DNA of 64,000 nt from Intestinimonas timonensis (GCF_900626145.1 NZ_LR130816.1:86103-150102); one strand, 5' to 3'; counted from the first letter of the stretch, positions 1-7,799 are shown. Notes: generated from the sequence alone by a model not told the origin. Made by a program: numbers and translations.

Positions 1-1
1 C

Positions 2-697
2 CTACGTCCGGACGGCAAGGCGCAGGTGTCTGTGGAGTACAACTTCGATATCCCCGTGCGTCTTGCATCGGTGGTTCTGTCCTGCCAGCATGACCCGGAG
101 AAAGATCTGGACCAGCTGCGGGAGGAACTCATGGACCATGTGATCCAGCTCGCACTGCAGGAGCTGCTTCCCGATGGGGAAACGGAGATCCTGATCAATC
201 CATCGGGGCGGTTTGTCTATGGCGGATTTGAGGCGGATACCGGCCTTACGGGCCGCAAGCTGATGGTGGATACCTATGGCGGACTGGCACCTCACGGCGG
301 TGGCGCGCTGTCAGGTAAAGACTCCACCAAGGTCGACCGCAGCGGAGCCTACATGGCCCGCTATATTGCAAAAAACATTGTATCTGCCGGTCTGGCGGAT
401 CGCTGTACCGTCACTCTGGCCTATGCCATCGGAAAGGCAGCACCTGTGGCGGTCAACGTGGATACCGAAGGAACCGGCGAATACCGGGATGATGTGCTGG
501 AACAGGCCGTCCGGGCAGTCTTTGACCTAACCCCCGCCGGGATGCGTCACACCCTCGGACTGGACAAGCCCATCTTTGCTCAGTTCTGCAACTATGGCGA
601 CTTTACCCATCCGGACGCTCCCTGGGAGCAGACGGACAAAGCGGAGGTACTGTGCAACGCCTGTCGCATCAAGGAAGCAGGTGTGTCGGACCGTTGA
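2..697 (+). CDS. metK: S-adenosylmethionine synthetase, 5'-truncated by the window edge
   Basis: The C-terminal part of MetK, which makes S-adenosylmethionine from ATP and methionine in the cytosol. The frame is open from base 2 and begins with the conserved LRPDGK-x-QV-x-VEY segment of the central domain. It continues with GGFEADTGLTGRKL and the glycine-rich GGGALSGKD loop, both typical of MetK. About 232 residues are present against roughly 390 in the full enzyme, so the start lies upstream. The stop overlaps the next gene's start as TTGA. This copy sits among ICE accessory genes, close to a DNA methyltransferase, and is probably a second, element-borne copy that could supply the methyl donor; that role is inference. 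Confidence 0.93.
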   Translation, partial: LRPDGKAQVSVEYNFDIPVRLASVVLSCQHDPEKDLDQLREELMDHVIQLALQELLPDGETEILINPSGRFVYGGFEADTGLTGRKLMVDTYGGLAPHGGGALSGKDSTKVDRSGAYMARYIAKNIVSAGLADRCTVTLAYAIGKAAPVAVNVDTEGTGEYRDDVLEQAVRAVFDLTPAGMRHTLGLDKPIFAQFCNYGDFTHPDAPWEQTDKAEVLCNACRIKEAGVSDR

Positions 698-1437
698 AAC
701 ATGTTGCCTCCTGTTCCTTTGGTAAGGACAGCCTTGCCACCATATTACTGGCGCTGGAACATGGGGAGCCTCTGGATGAGGCAGTATACTGTGAGGTCAT
801 GTTCGACAAGGAGATCTCCGGCGAGGTGCCGGAACATCGAGATTTTATCTACACTACCGCCATTCCGGCTTTAGAACGCAGGGGTGTGAAGGTAACCGTC
901 CTGCGCAGTGAGAAAACGTATGTGGATCTCTTCACAGGCAAAATCACCCGCGGTCCCAAGAAGGGCCTTCTGCGTTCTTTTCCCATCTGTGGACGGTGCG
1001 CTGTTCAGAGAGATTGCAAGCTGAAACCGATCCTGCGATACCAAAAAACGCTGCCGCCCGACACAGTTCAGTATATTGGGATCGCCAAGGACGAGCAGGA
1101 ACGGCTGCTTCGATTGGCCGGGAACCGGGTCTCCTTACTGGACAAGTACAACTGCACAGAGGAAGACGCAAAGCAGCTCTGCCAGCGGGCAGGGCTGCTT
1201 TCGCCTGTCTACACATTTACAACCCGCGGGGGCTGCTGGTTCTGCCCTAACGCCAAAAGAAAAGAACTGCGCCATCTCTATGACTACCACCCGAACCTGT
1301 GGGAACGGATGTTAGAGCTGCAGGCCTTGCCCAACAAGGTGAGCGAGAAATTCAATCGCAGCGAGACCTTCTCTGACATTGACGCGGAGTTCCGTCTGGA
1401 AGATGCGCAGGAGAGTCTGTTCCAAAATGCTGCATAA
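694..1437 (+). CDS. PP-loop ATPase, PAPS reductase/DndC-like family
   Basis: An enzyme of the adenine-nucleotide alpha-hydrolase (PP-loop) superfamily. The N-terminus carries the SFGKDS PP-loop signature. Two cysteine groups follow, CGRC-x5-C near residue 100 and GCWFCPN near residue 185, which suggest a metal or Fe-S site as in PAPS reductase-like and DndC-like proteins. I chose the TTG at 694, which overlaps the metK stop (TTGA) and places SFGKDS at residue 8; an in-frame GTG at 652 would add 14 residues of unlikely sequence. It is translationally coupled to metK in the ICE accessory block. The substrate is unknown: sulfur transfer to a nucleic acid or a nucleotide modification are both possible. 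Confidence 0.75.
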   Translation: MKHVASCSFGKDSLATILLALEHGEPLDEAVYCEVMFDKEISGEVPEHRDFIYTTAIPALERRGVKVTVLRSEKTYVDLFTGKITRGPKKGLLRSFPICGRCAVQRDCKLKPILRYQKTLPPDTVQYIGIAKDEQERLLRLAGNRVSLLDKYNCTEEDAKQLCQRAGLLSPVYTFTTRGGCWFCPNAKRKELRHLYDYHPNLWERMLELQALPNKVSEKFNRSETFSDIDAEFRLEDAQESLFQNAA

Positions 1438-1445
1438 AAAAGGAG

Positions 1446-2081
1446 ATGAGAACAACGAGCAATCAGAAATATGAAATCACGGAGATCTCGCACGAAAAGT
1501 ATCCCTTTCTTCATCGTATCCGGGCACTCCGAGATATGAGTGCGGAGGTCAGAGCCGGTGATTTAGGTGGCTTCGTGGAGAGCGAGAGCAACCTTTCCTT
1601 TGAGCCGGACGATACCGCATGGATCTTTGACGATGCCATTGCCTGCAATGACGCCTATGTTGACAAGGGGGCTGTTCTGCGCGGAGAGGCGGTCGTCTGC
1701 GACAACGCTTATATCTCTATGGGCGCTGTCCTTTCCGGCCATGCGCGGGTAGAGGACAATGCCTATATACGCGGCGCTGTACTCAGCGCCTCTGCCAGGG
1801 CCTCCGGTTTTTCCATGATCCTCAATGACAAGGATACCATGGGCGTTCCCATTCTGTCCGGCCACTGCGCGGTCTATGGTAAAGTATCCGGGGATGTGCG
1901 TCTGACAGGCAGCGCATTGGTGATCAGCGGTGAGGAAATCCGCAACGATACACTGGACACCCTGGTGATCAGCGGGAAAAACCGTTCTGTGATCCGGGAT
2001 TCGTCCCGAGACGAACTGGCTCCTCAACAGCCAGCTCCTTCTCCCACCAAGAAACAGAAAGGCTGTGAGATGAGCAGATGA
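1446..2081 (+). CDS. Beta-helix (hexapeptide-like repeat) protein of the ICE accessory block
   Basis: A 211-residue protein with no catalytic motif that I recognise. Residues 55 to 150 contain irregular repeats such as AWIFDDA, AYVDKGA, AVVCDNA and AYISMGA, with a small or hydrophobic residue about every six positions. That spacing is typical of left-handed parallel beta-helices, as in bacterial transferases and some phage proteins. The start ATG has AGGAG immediately upstream, an unusually short spacing, so the true start is uncertain. It lies 8 bases after the PP-loop gene and overlaps the next gene by 4 bases (ATGA), so it belongs to the same operon. The function is unknown. Confidence 0.6.
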   Translation: MRTTSNQKYEITEISHEKYPFLHRIRALRDMSAEVRAGDLGGFVESESNLSFEPDDTAWIFDDAIACNDAYVDKGAVLRGEAVVCDNAYISMGAVLSGHARVEDNAYIRGAVLSASARASGFSMILNDKDTMGVPILSGHCAVYGKVSGDVRLTGSALVISGEEIRNDTLDTLVISGKNRSVIRDSSRDELAPQQPAPSPTKKQKGCEMSR

Positions 2082-2857
2082 GCAACTTTTTTGAGCAGGA
2101 ACTCCGTAAACTGTTTGCGGACGGGGCTGTAATCCATGATCCGGTCTTTGTAGGCCGTGCTTGCCTGGGTGGCTTGGACAGAAACCGTCAGGTGAGGGCT
2201 GAATTTGTTACACTGGGCCATGCGGATCACTATGCAGCTCTTCGTCTGACGCTGCTGGACAGCAATCAGGGTGTGGTGGACAAGCTGACTCTTCGGTTCA
2301 AGGATGTATGGGGAAAACAGAAGATCCCCAACAACCCCTACCTGCGGGATGGCGTTGATCCGCATATTTGGGTAGATGGTGACCGGATCGATTGGTATGC
2401 CTACCATCCCTCCCAGGAGGACTACCGGCAGCTCCGGCGAATGGCCAGCGACTATGTGGAGACTTTTCGCATTCAAGTCCCGGCAAAAGACCACGGGCCC
2501 AAATTGGTGTACATCTGCGCGCCCCTCCGAGGTGAGGTAGAGAAAAACATTGAGTTCGCCAGACAGAAAGCCCAGGAAGTCTTTCAGGCGGGCGACATCC
2601 CAGTCTGCCCCCATCTCATGTTCCCACCCATCGCAGATCCGGGCGATCCGGTGCAGGATCAGGCCGCACGGGAGATGGGCCTTCGGCTGGTAGAAAAGTG
2701 CCAGCAGGTCAATGTCTATGGACCGGTCACGGAAGGGATGTGGGCGGAGATCCATCGCGCCAATAAACTGGATATCCCAGTGGTAACCGATTTGAAAACG
2801 AAGGGACGTACTTCGCCCAGAAGAAAGAAAAGCGCCAAGCGCGAGGAGGTCAAATGA
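2078..2857 (+). CDS. ICE accessory protein with C-terminal DUF4406/nucleoside-deoxyribosyltransferase-like domain
   Basis: A 259-residue protein that appears to have two parts. The N-terminal 140 residues are a region with a DUF3846-like or ICE-specific look that I cannot name. The C-terminal part begins at KLVYICAPLRG and includes EKNIEFARQKA and the late GMWAEI segment. This matches the pattern of DUF4406/DUF7768 proteins, which share the Rossmann-like fold of nucleoside 2-deoxyribosyltransferases. It is coupled by 4-base ATGA overlaps to the genes on both sides. A role in nucleotide metabolism or base modification near the DNA methyltransferase is inference only. Confidence 0.6.
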   Translation: MSNFFEQELRKLFADGAVIHDPVFVGRACLGGLDRNRQVRAEFVTLGHADHYAALRLTLLDSNQGVVDKLTLRFKDVWGKQKIPNNPYLRDGVDPHIWVDGDRIDWYAYHPSQEDYRQLRRMASDYVETFRIQVPAKDHGPKLVYICAPLRGEVEKNIEFARQKAQEVFQAGDIPVCPHLMFPPIADPGDPVQDQAAREMGLRLVEKCQQVNVYGPVTEGMWAEIHRANKLDIPVVTDLKTKGRTSPRRKKSAKREEVK

Positions 2858-3447
2858 TCCGAGAAAAGACCACGGAGGACTTGCGGCACATGACCGATGA
2901 GGAGGGGCTGATCCTCCAGGGCTGCGGCGGCGACCTTCTGGAATGGGTGGATGGCATCAACGAGCTGCTTACTCAGGAAGGAATCCTGCTGAATGGCACC
3001 AAATTTGAACATGCGGCCACATTCCAGCACGACGGTCTCACAAACCTGCTGTTCTCTTTTGAGGGGGTTCAGCTGAATGTAGGAAAGCTTGCGATGTGGC
3101 GGATTCAGACACACAGCCAGTTCGGCGGTACTTGGCTGTCCGACTATGTACCCAACCGGCTGGGTGGTTTCCTGGATCAGCCGAACCAGCAGGTGCGAGC
3201 GAAACCGTACTGTTCGCTGATTGAACAAGACGGTAACATCTTCAACCTGATGGGGGCAGCGTCCAGAACCCTCCGGGAGCATGGCATGGGTGACCAGGCC
3301 AAAGAGATGTGCGACCGCATCACCGGAGGGAATTGCCACAGTTACCATGAGGCGCTGTGTATCATCAGCGAATATGTGGAGACGGAACTGTCCGCGCTCC
3401 AAGATCAATCCAAAGGAAAGAAGGAGAAACATGCCTATGAGCGATAA
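2854..3447 (+). CDS. Conserved ICE hypothetical protein
   Basis: A 197-residue soluble protein of unknown function. No signal peptide, membrane segment or catalytic motif is visible. It has an acidic N-terminal half and a lysine-rich tail. It starts with an ATGA overlap on the preceding gene and its last codons overlap the start of the DNA methyltransferase, so it is embedded in a single translationally coupled operon. Proteins of this kind often occur in the accessory part of Tn1549-like elements, but I do not recognise a named family. Confidence 0.55.
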   Translation: MIREKTTEDLRHMTDEEGLILQGCGGDLLEWVDGINELLTQEGILLNGTKFEHAATFQHDGLTNLLFSFEGVQLNVGKLAMWRIQTHSQFGGTWLSDYVPNRLGGFLDQPNQQVRAKPYCSLIEQDGNIFNLMGAASRTLREHGMGDQAKEMCDRITGGNCHSYHEALCIISEYVETELSALQDQSKGKKEKHAYER

Positions 3448-4180
3448 CATCACTGCGATTCATCCCAGCTGGGAGATCATCCACGGCGACGCACTGAAGG
3501 TCCTGCGCGAGTTTGCCCCTAATACCTTCGATGCGGTCATCACCGATCCCCCCTATGCCTCTGGGGGCCGGACCCAGGCGGAGAAAAACAAGTCCACCGA
3601 CAAGAAATATTCCAGCATGGGGGAAAGCGCACCCCCTCCCTTTGACGGCGACTCCAAGGATCAGCGATCCTGGACCCGCTGGGCCGCTGAATGGCTCTAT
3701 GACGCCCGCAAGGTCTGTAAACCCGGTGCCCCTGTGTGCATGTTTATCGACTGGCGGCAGCTCCCCGCAGCCACTGATGCGCTCCAGTGGGCGGGGTGGA
3801 TCTGGCGCGGTACCGCTGTCTGGGACAAAGGCAACAGCCGTCCCCAGAAGGGCCGTTTCCGCCAGCAGGCTGAGTACATTGTCTGGGGTTCCAACGGGGA
3901 TATGCCTATCAGCAGACCTGTCCCCTGTCTGCCCGGCGTATTCAAGTATGGCAATCCCCAGAACCGCATCCACCTGACGGAAAAGCCCTTGCAGCTCATG
4001 CGGGATGTGGTGAAGATCACCGAGCCGGGCGGACATATTCTGGACCCCTTTGCCGGTTCCGGCAGCACGGTGCTGGCTGCCGTGCTGGAGGGTTACTCCG
4101 CCACCGGCATTGAGGTTACGGATGCCTATGCCGCCCTGTCCAAGGAACGGATTGAGCGGGAACTGGCCCAGGGTGTGTGA
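3431..4180 (+). CDS. Site-specific amino-DNA methyltransferase
   Basis: An N6-adenine or N4-cytosine DNA methyltransferase of about 249 residues. The catalytic motif DPPY is near residue 35 and the SAM-binding motif FAGSGST is near residue 210. That order, catalytic before SAM-binding, is the beta-class permutation. The central part (WRGTAVWDKG, FRQQAEYIVWGSNG) and TEKPLQLM before the SAM motif match phage- and ICE-borne methyltransferases. I chose the ATG at 3431, preceded by AAGGAG; an ATG at 3437 is also possible. No cognate restriction gene is adjacent, so it is probably an orphan that protects or marks the element's DNA. The nearby metK could supply its cofactor. Confidence 0.9.
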   Translation: MPMSDNITAIHPSWEIIHGDALKVLREFAPNTFDAVITDPPYASGGRTQAEKNKSTDKKYSSMGESAPPPFDGDSKDQRSWTRWAAEWLYDARKVCKPGAPVCMFIDWRQLPAATDALQWAGWIWRGTAVWDKGNSRPQKGRFRQQAEYIVWGSNGDMPISRPVPCLPGVFKYGNPQNRIHLTEKPLQLMRDVVKITEPGGHILDPFAGSGSTVLAAVLEGYSATGIEVTDAYAALSKERIERELAQGV

Positions 4181-4236
4181 CGGTGTACTGTCTGCCGATT
4201 GTCCTTGATGAGTTTTCTGGTAGTATATTGTAGTTT

Positions 4237-4275
4237 GGGCAGGGTGTCGCATTAGACACCCTGCCCGGATTTTTT
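4237..4275 (+). terminator. Rho-independent terminator of the accessory operon
   Basis: A perfect 12-base inverted repeat (4237-4248 with 4255-4266) with a 6-base loop, followed by GGATTTTTT. It lies 57 bases after the methyltransferase stop and separates the accessory block from the mobilisation genes. Confidence 0.85.
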
Positions 4276-4362
4276 AACCTTCAGGGTGCTAACATAGACA
4301 CCTTTGTGTGGAGATAATCATGTCAGAGGAATATTGAGCATTCCAGCCTGCAAGGTAGGCGT

Positions 4363-4396
4363 CACCGCTCTGGTCCAGAGCGGTGATTTTTCTTTT
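4363..4396 (+). terminator. Second terminator-like hairpin
   Basis: A 10-base perfect stem, CACCGCTCTG paired with CAGAGCGGTG across a 3-base loop, followed by ATTTTTCTTTT. It is 90 bases downstream of the first terminator. The stretch between them holds only a five-codon reading frame (MSEEY). Two terminators in series suggest that the transfer operon is insulated from readthrough, or that a short leader RNA ends here. Confidence 0.7.
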
Positions 4397-4454
4397 CCAT
4401 GGAGCTGGCAGGCTCTGCCCGCCATGATCATAATCCACTTACCGCTTGAAAATA

Positions 4455-4540
4455 GGCCCCGCTTCGGCGGGGCCTAACCAACGCCGCCTGGGGCGGCGTT
4501 GGGCAAGCATAGCGCAAATGTACATTTTGCGCGCTTGCAG
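4455..4540. other. Palindrome cluster upstream of mobC, oriT candidate
   Basis: Three closely packed inverted repeats fill the AT/GC-mixed gap before mobC. They are GGCCCCGC-TTCG-GCGGGGCC (4455-4474), AACGCCGCC-TGG-GGCGGCGTT (4480-4500), and a longer one centred near 4521 in which GCGCAAA/TTTTGCGC is nested within GCAAGC/GCTTGC (4503-4538). None has a T-tract. In MOBP systems the origin of transfer usually lies just upstream of the accessory protein gene mobC and contains a hairpin next to the nick site. The placement fits but the nick site cannot be read from the sequence. Confidence 0.5.
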
Positions 4541-4610
4541 GGGAAACCCCTGACCCCAATGCCGCCTGCGGGCGGAAGGTTTGCGGCAGAACCGCAGAAA
4601 GGAGGCACGC

Positions 4611-4928
4611 TTGGGGCTCTCAAAAGAAAAACACCATCTGCACATTGAGCTGACGGCGGAGCAGTATCAGCAGCTCTGCCGTCAGGCCAAACTCTGCGGG
4701 CTGTGTAAACGGGCTTATATCGTCCGGCTCATCGACGGGACTCCGATCCGGGCCAGACCCTCCCAGGATATCAAGGACCTCCGCACGGAGATCCATCACA
4801 TCGGCAATAACATCAACCAGATCGCCCGCAGCGTCAATGCCGGTATCGCCACGGCAGAGGATGCCAGGCGTGGACTGTTCCTGCTGGATAAAGTCTATGA
4901 GTTGATGTACCAGGTGGCCAATCCGTAA
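4611..4928 (+). CDS. mobC: MobC-like relaxosome accessory protein
   Basis: A 105-residue DNA-binding accessory protein of the relaxosome. It helps the relaxase recognise and open oriT. The N-terminal half (HIELTAEQYQQL, GLCKRAYIVRLI) resembles a ribbon-helix-helix fold. The C-terminal half has the family signature EIHHIGNNINQIAR followed by VNAG. The TTG at 4611 was chosen because AAAGGAGG lies 6 to 7 bases upstream; the frame is open further up to 4581 but without a ribosome site. The stop overlaps the relaxase ATG by one base (TAATG), so the two are translationally coupled. Confidence 0.85.
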   Translation: MGLSKEKHHLHIELTAEQYQQLCRQAKLCGLCKRAYIVRLIDGTPIRARPSQDIKDLRTEIHHIGNNINQIARSVNAGIATAEDARRGLFLLDKVYELMYQVANP

Positions 4929-6334
4929 TGGCTGTCACCAAAATTCTGGCTCGGAAAGGTCGGTTGGATATTGGGATCGACTATATCCTGAACGGCGATA
5001 AGACGGAGCAGAAGATCCTCACCGCCCATCAGGGCTGTGAGCCAGGCCGGGAATGCCGTCAGATGCTGGAGACGAAACGGGACACCGAAAACATGGGGGG
5101 CGTCCAGTATTACCATATTGTCCAGTCCTTCAAGCCCGGTGAAATCTCTCCCGAGCTGGCTCTGGAAATTGCCAAGACTTTCGTTGCGGAGCATCTGGAC
5201 GGTTACGAGGCGGTAATTGCCACCCATGTGGATCGGGGGCATATCCATTCGCACATTGTGTTCAACTCTGTGAACGCGGACACCGGCGAGAAATATCATA
5301 GCAATGCCAGAAGCTATTACTGCCAGATCCGGGCCATCTCAGACCGGCTGTGCCGGGAGCACGGCCTCTCTGTGATCCTATCCGGAGAGACCTCCAAATC
5401 CATGAGCTATGTGGAGTGTCTGCGTCAATCCAAGGGTCAACCTACCTTTCGCTCCATGCTGGAGGCGGATCTCCAGGAGTCCATTGAGGACGCCAATGAC
5501 CTGGGACACTTCTTCCTGCTCATGGAGCACAAGGGCTACGAGATCCGCCACGGAAACCGTCTGGGATTCCGTCTGCGGGGGCAGGAGCGGTTTCAGTATC
5601 CAGGCAGAAAAAATGCCGCATTCACAGAGGACGGTATCCGTGCCGCCATCCTGGGCAATTTGGAGAAAATCGAGACAGGTCAACGGGCCGCATTTTCTGA
5701 CAGGCCCATGTTTCGTCCCTACCGCAGACACCCCAAATACACGGGCTTTTTGGCCCTGTACGTTCATTATCTCTACCTGCTGGGAAAAATCGAACAGCGA
5801 CAGTATCCCCCCAGGATGACGCCGCACCTGCGGCAGGAAGTCATGAAATTTGAGCAGTACCGGACACAGTTTGCTTTCCTGCGAGAGAACAACATTTCCA
5901 CCACTGACGAAATGACCGCCTATCAAAGCCGCACAGAGGAAACACTGGCCGATCTGATGAAGCAGCGCACCATCCTCAATGTGCGCAAAAAGAAGCGGCA
6001 GGCGCTGTACGACGCCCTGGCGGATGTGGAGGCCCTGGCACCGGCCAAGGTATGCTATGAGAAGGGGCTGTCCGGCATGGAGGAAGAGTTTGCCCGCTAC
6101 ATGCAAGCCGTGCGCCTATTGGAACGGTGCGGCGTCCCCTCTGAGCATCTGACACAAGAAAAAACGGAGGTGTATAACCAGCTTGCCGAGCTAAACCGGC
6201 AGATTCGCGCAGAACGCAAAAAGCTGGACTTGTGCCGGGAAATCCAGACGGCAAGTAAGCAGATGGAAGAAGATATCCGCAAAACCAAAACAAGAGGAAA
6301 AGAGGTGGAACACGATGAACATCGGAGGCGGTGA
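4928..6334 (+). CDS. MOBP-type relaxase (MobA/VirD2 family)
   Basis: The relaxase nicks one strand at oriT, stays covalently attached through a tyrosine and pilots the strand into the recipient. The N-terminal 200 residues contain the metal-binding three-histidine motif HVDRGHIHSHIVFN near residue 98. Upstream, around residues 15 to 20, is GIDYILNGDKT, whose tyrosine is the likely nucleophile. The C-terminal 250 residues are charged and helical. At 468 residues it has the size usual for Tn1549-like elements. It is coupled to mobC upstream and overlaps pcfB by 20 bases. The family assignment is firm; the catalytic tyrosine is inferred from position. Confidence 0.93.
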   Translation: MAVTKILARKGRLDIGIDYILNGDKTEQKILTAHQGCEPGRECRQMLETKRDTENMGGVQYYHIVQSFKPGEISPELALEIAKTFVAEHLDGYEAVIATHVDRGHIHSHIVFNSVNADTGEKYHSNARSYYCQIRAISDRLCREHGLSVILSGETSKSMSYVECLRQSKGQPTFRSMLEADLQESIEDANDLGHFFLLMEHKGYEIRHGNRLGFRLRGQERFQYPGRKNAAFTEDGIRAAILGNLEKIETGQRAAFSDRPMFRPYRRHPKYTGFLALYVHYLYLLGKIEQRQYPPRMTPHLRQEVMKFEQYRTQFAFLRENNISTTDEMTAYQSRTEETLADLMKQRTILNVRKKKRQALYDALADVEALAPAKVCYEKGLSGMEEEFARYMQAVRLLERCGVPSEHLTQEKTEVYNQLAELNRQIRAERKKLDLCREIQTASKQMEEDIRKTKTRGKEVEHDEHRRR

Positions 6335-6962
6335 GGCTGCCGACCAGATGGTCCGCATGATGTTGACCGGCACAGAAGTGACAGTTCGGTTGGGTGCATC
6401 TGCTCTCAAAAATCTACTGGCCATCACGCTGGCTTTGGCAAAGCACCACAAGACCCTATCCGGAAAGGTCAACATGGGAAAAATGCTCCGGGAAACACGG
6501 GATATCCGAATGTTCCCCATGTCGCCGGAACAGTATCAGGCATTCAAGCAGAGAGCGGTCAAACAGAAGATCCTGTTTTCTGTCATCCGGGATTCAGATG
6601 GGCGGGGCAAGGTGGTAGATGTGGCCATGCCAGTCACAGAGCTGGAGCGAGCCAATCTCATTTTTGAGCGCATCCGATACCTTCCGCAGGATCGCCAGAG
6701 TACACCAGCCAAGGAGCAAGCCCCCATGCGGGATTCCGTGATCCGGGAGGAAAGAACGCCAAAAAAAGAGTCTCGGTCGGAGTTCGACTTGGCCGGTATC
6801 AGCGGCAGCTCCAGTATCTCCAAGAGCGAAATCAGTACGGAGACGACTCATGAGCGCCCCTCTGTTCTGGCACAGCTGAAGGGATACCGGGAACAGCTAA
6901 ATCGGCAGCACAAAGCGGCTCCGGCCAGAAGCAAACAAAAAGGACGCCCCAAGCAGAGATAA
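6315..6962 (+). CDS. pcfB: PcfB family protein (DUF3801)
   Basis: A 215-residue protein of the PcfB/DUF3801 family. In the pCF10 family it acts as an accessory of the relaxase and coupling protein during DNA processing. The conserved N-terminal 110 residues include TGTEVTVRLGA, LAKHHKTLSGKV and the DSDGRGKVVDV segment. The C-terminal 100 residues are low in complexity, charged and probably disordered, ending in a basic tail. It overlaps the relaxase gene and lies upstream of the coupling-protein gene. The XRE and SLOG genes now separate the two. Confidence 0.85.
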   Translation: MNIGGGEAADQMVRMMLTGTEVTVRLGASALKNLLAITLALAKHHKTLSGKVNMGKMLRETRDIRMFPMSPEQYQAFKQRAVKQKILFSVIRDSDGRGKVVDVAMPVTELERANLIFERIRYLPQDRQSTPAKEQAPMRDSVIREERTPKKESRSEFDLAGISGSSSISKSEISTETTHERPSVLAQLKGYREQLNRQHKAAPARSKQKGRPKQR

Positions 6963-6967
6963 TGCCC

Positions 6968-7192
6968 CTACTGTTGGGGAGTATGTTCACACTCACAATC
7001 GATTACAAACAAGTCATTTGGTGTGCAGTTTAGCAATAAACACAGGGTTTCAATTCGCTCCAATTTGATAGACTGAGTTTCATTGTTCACCATGCGGTTG
7101 AAATTCTGATAGCTCATTCCAAGTTGCTTATAGAGCCAATATTTTGTCCTGCCCTGTTTCTCCAGCAATGCCAACACATTTAGTTTTACCAT
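6968..7192 (-). CDS. Small Cro/C1-type HTH regulator
   Basis: A 74-residue XRE-family DNA-binding protein. The helix-turn-helix runs through GRTKYWLYKQLGMSYQNFNRMV, and the C-terminal LCLLLNCTPNDLFVID is the usual last helix and tail of single-domain Cro/C1 regulators. It is transcribed against the transfer genes and its stop lies 5 bases after the pcfB stop. The divergent region upstream holds two palindromes (7206-7231 and 7250-7291), so it probably represses itself and the SLOG gene. That link is inference. Confidence 0.85.
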   Translation of the reverse strand: MVKLNVLALLEKQGRTKYWLYKQLGMSYQNFNRMVNNETQSIKLERIETLCLLLNCTPNDLFVIDCECEHTPQQ

Positions 7193-7205
7193 ATCTCATG
7201 CTCCT

Positions 7206-7231
7206 ATTATCTAATGTTGTAGTTAGATAAT
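7206..7231. promoter_or_regulatory. Palindromic operator candidate
   Basis: A perfect 9-base inverted repeat, ATTATCTAA paired with TTAGATAAT across 8 bases. It lies 14 bases upstream of the XRE start codon, a position suited to autorepression by that regulator. Confidence 0.55.
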
Positions 7232-7249
7232 ATGGAATTGCCCACCTAA

Positions 7250-7291
7250 AGGTATAGACTATTACATTGGATAATGTTATAGTCTATACCT
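7250..7291 (+). promoter_or_regulatory. Long palindrome in the leader of the SLOG gene
   Basis: AGGTATAGACTAT (7250-7262) is perfectly complementary to 7279-7291. The loop contains a further ACATT/AATGT pair, giving almost continuous 19-base arms with one mismatch. It ends immediately before the AAGGAGG ribosome site of the gene at 7307. It may be a second operator for the XRE protein or, as RNA, a hairpin controlling access to that ribosome site. Confidence 0.55.
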
Positions 7292-7306
7292 AAGGAGGAG
7301 TGGTTT

Positions 7307-7795
7307 ATGCATGAGCAAGAACTACGGCAGCACCGTTGCTGCTTTACGGGACACAGGCCAGAAAAGCTGAAAATTCCCGAAGAACAGCTATGTGTACAAT
7401 TAGGACTGGAAATCGACCGAGCGATAGAAGATGGGTTTACTACATTTATTTCAGGTATGGCAAAGGGGGTAGATATTTGCGCGGCAGAGCTGGTTCTTAA
7501 ACGCAGAGTATCAGATAACCGACTGAAGCTGATCTGCGCACTTCCGTATGAAAATTTTGGGCTTCATTGGAGTGCGTCTTGGACTAGTCGTTATGTGGAG
7601 GTGATACGGCACGCAGATATGGTGCGCTGCATTAGTAGGGAGTTCTCCTATTCCGCATACCATCGCCGCAATGAATGGATGGTAGATCACTCCGGACGGG
7701 TGATTGCGGTCTATACGGGTGAGAGCGGCGGAACCAGAAATACCATCGCTTATGCCAAACAACAGCACATTCCGTGTGTTATCATCACACCATAA
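7307..7795 (+). CDS. SLOG-family protein (DUF1273/YpsA-like)
   Basis: A 162-residue Rossmann-fold protein of the SLOG superfamily, DUF1273 branch (YpsA/YoqJ). Recognisable segments are CCFTGHRPEKL at the N-terminus, FISGMAKGVDICAAE near residue 50, and the late GESGGTRNTIAYA loop, which should bind a nucleotide ligand. Members are common on phages and ICEs. Proposed roles include sensing or producing nucleotide derivatives, and none is established for this one. The ATG has a well-spaced AAGGAGG. It forms a monocistronic unit with its own upstream palindrome and a downstream hairpin. Confidence 0.85.
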   Translation: MHEQELRQHRCCFTGHRPEKLKIPEEQLCVQLGLEIDRAIEDGFTTFISGMAKGVDICAAELVLKRRVSDNRLKLICALPYENFGLHWSASWTSRYVEVIRHADMVRCISREFSYSAYHRRNEWMVDHSGRVIAVYTGESGGTRNTIAYAKQQHIPCVIITP

Positions 7796-7799
7796 ATAG

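Noticed and set aside
5378..6106. A 242-codon minus-strand frame
   Set aside because: Antisense to the relaxase and without domain features.
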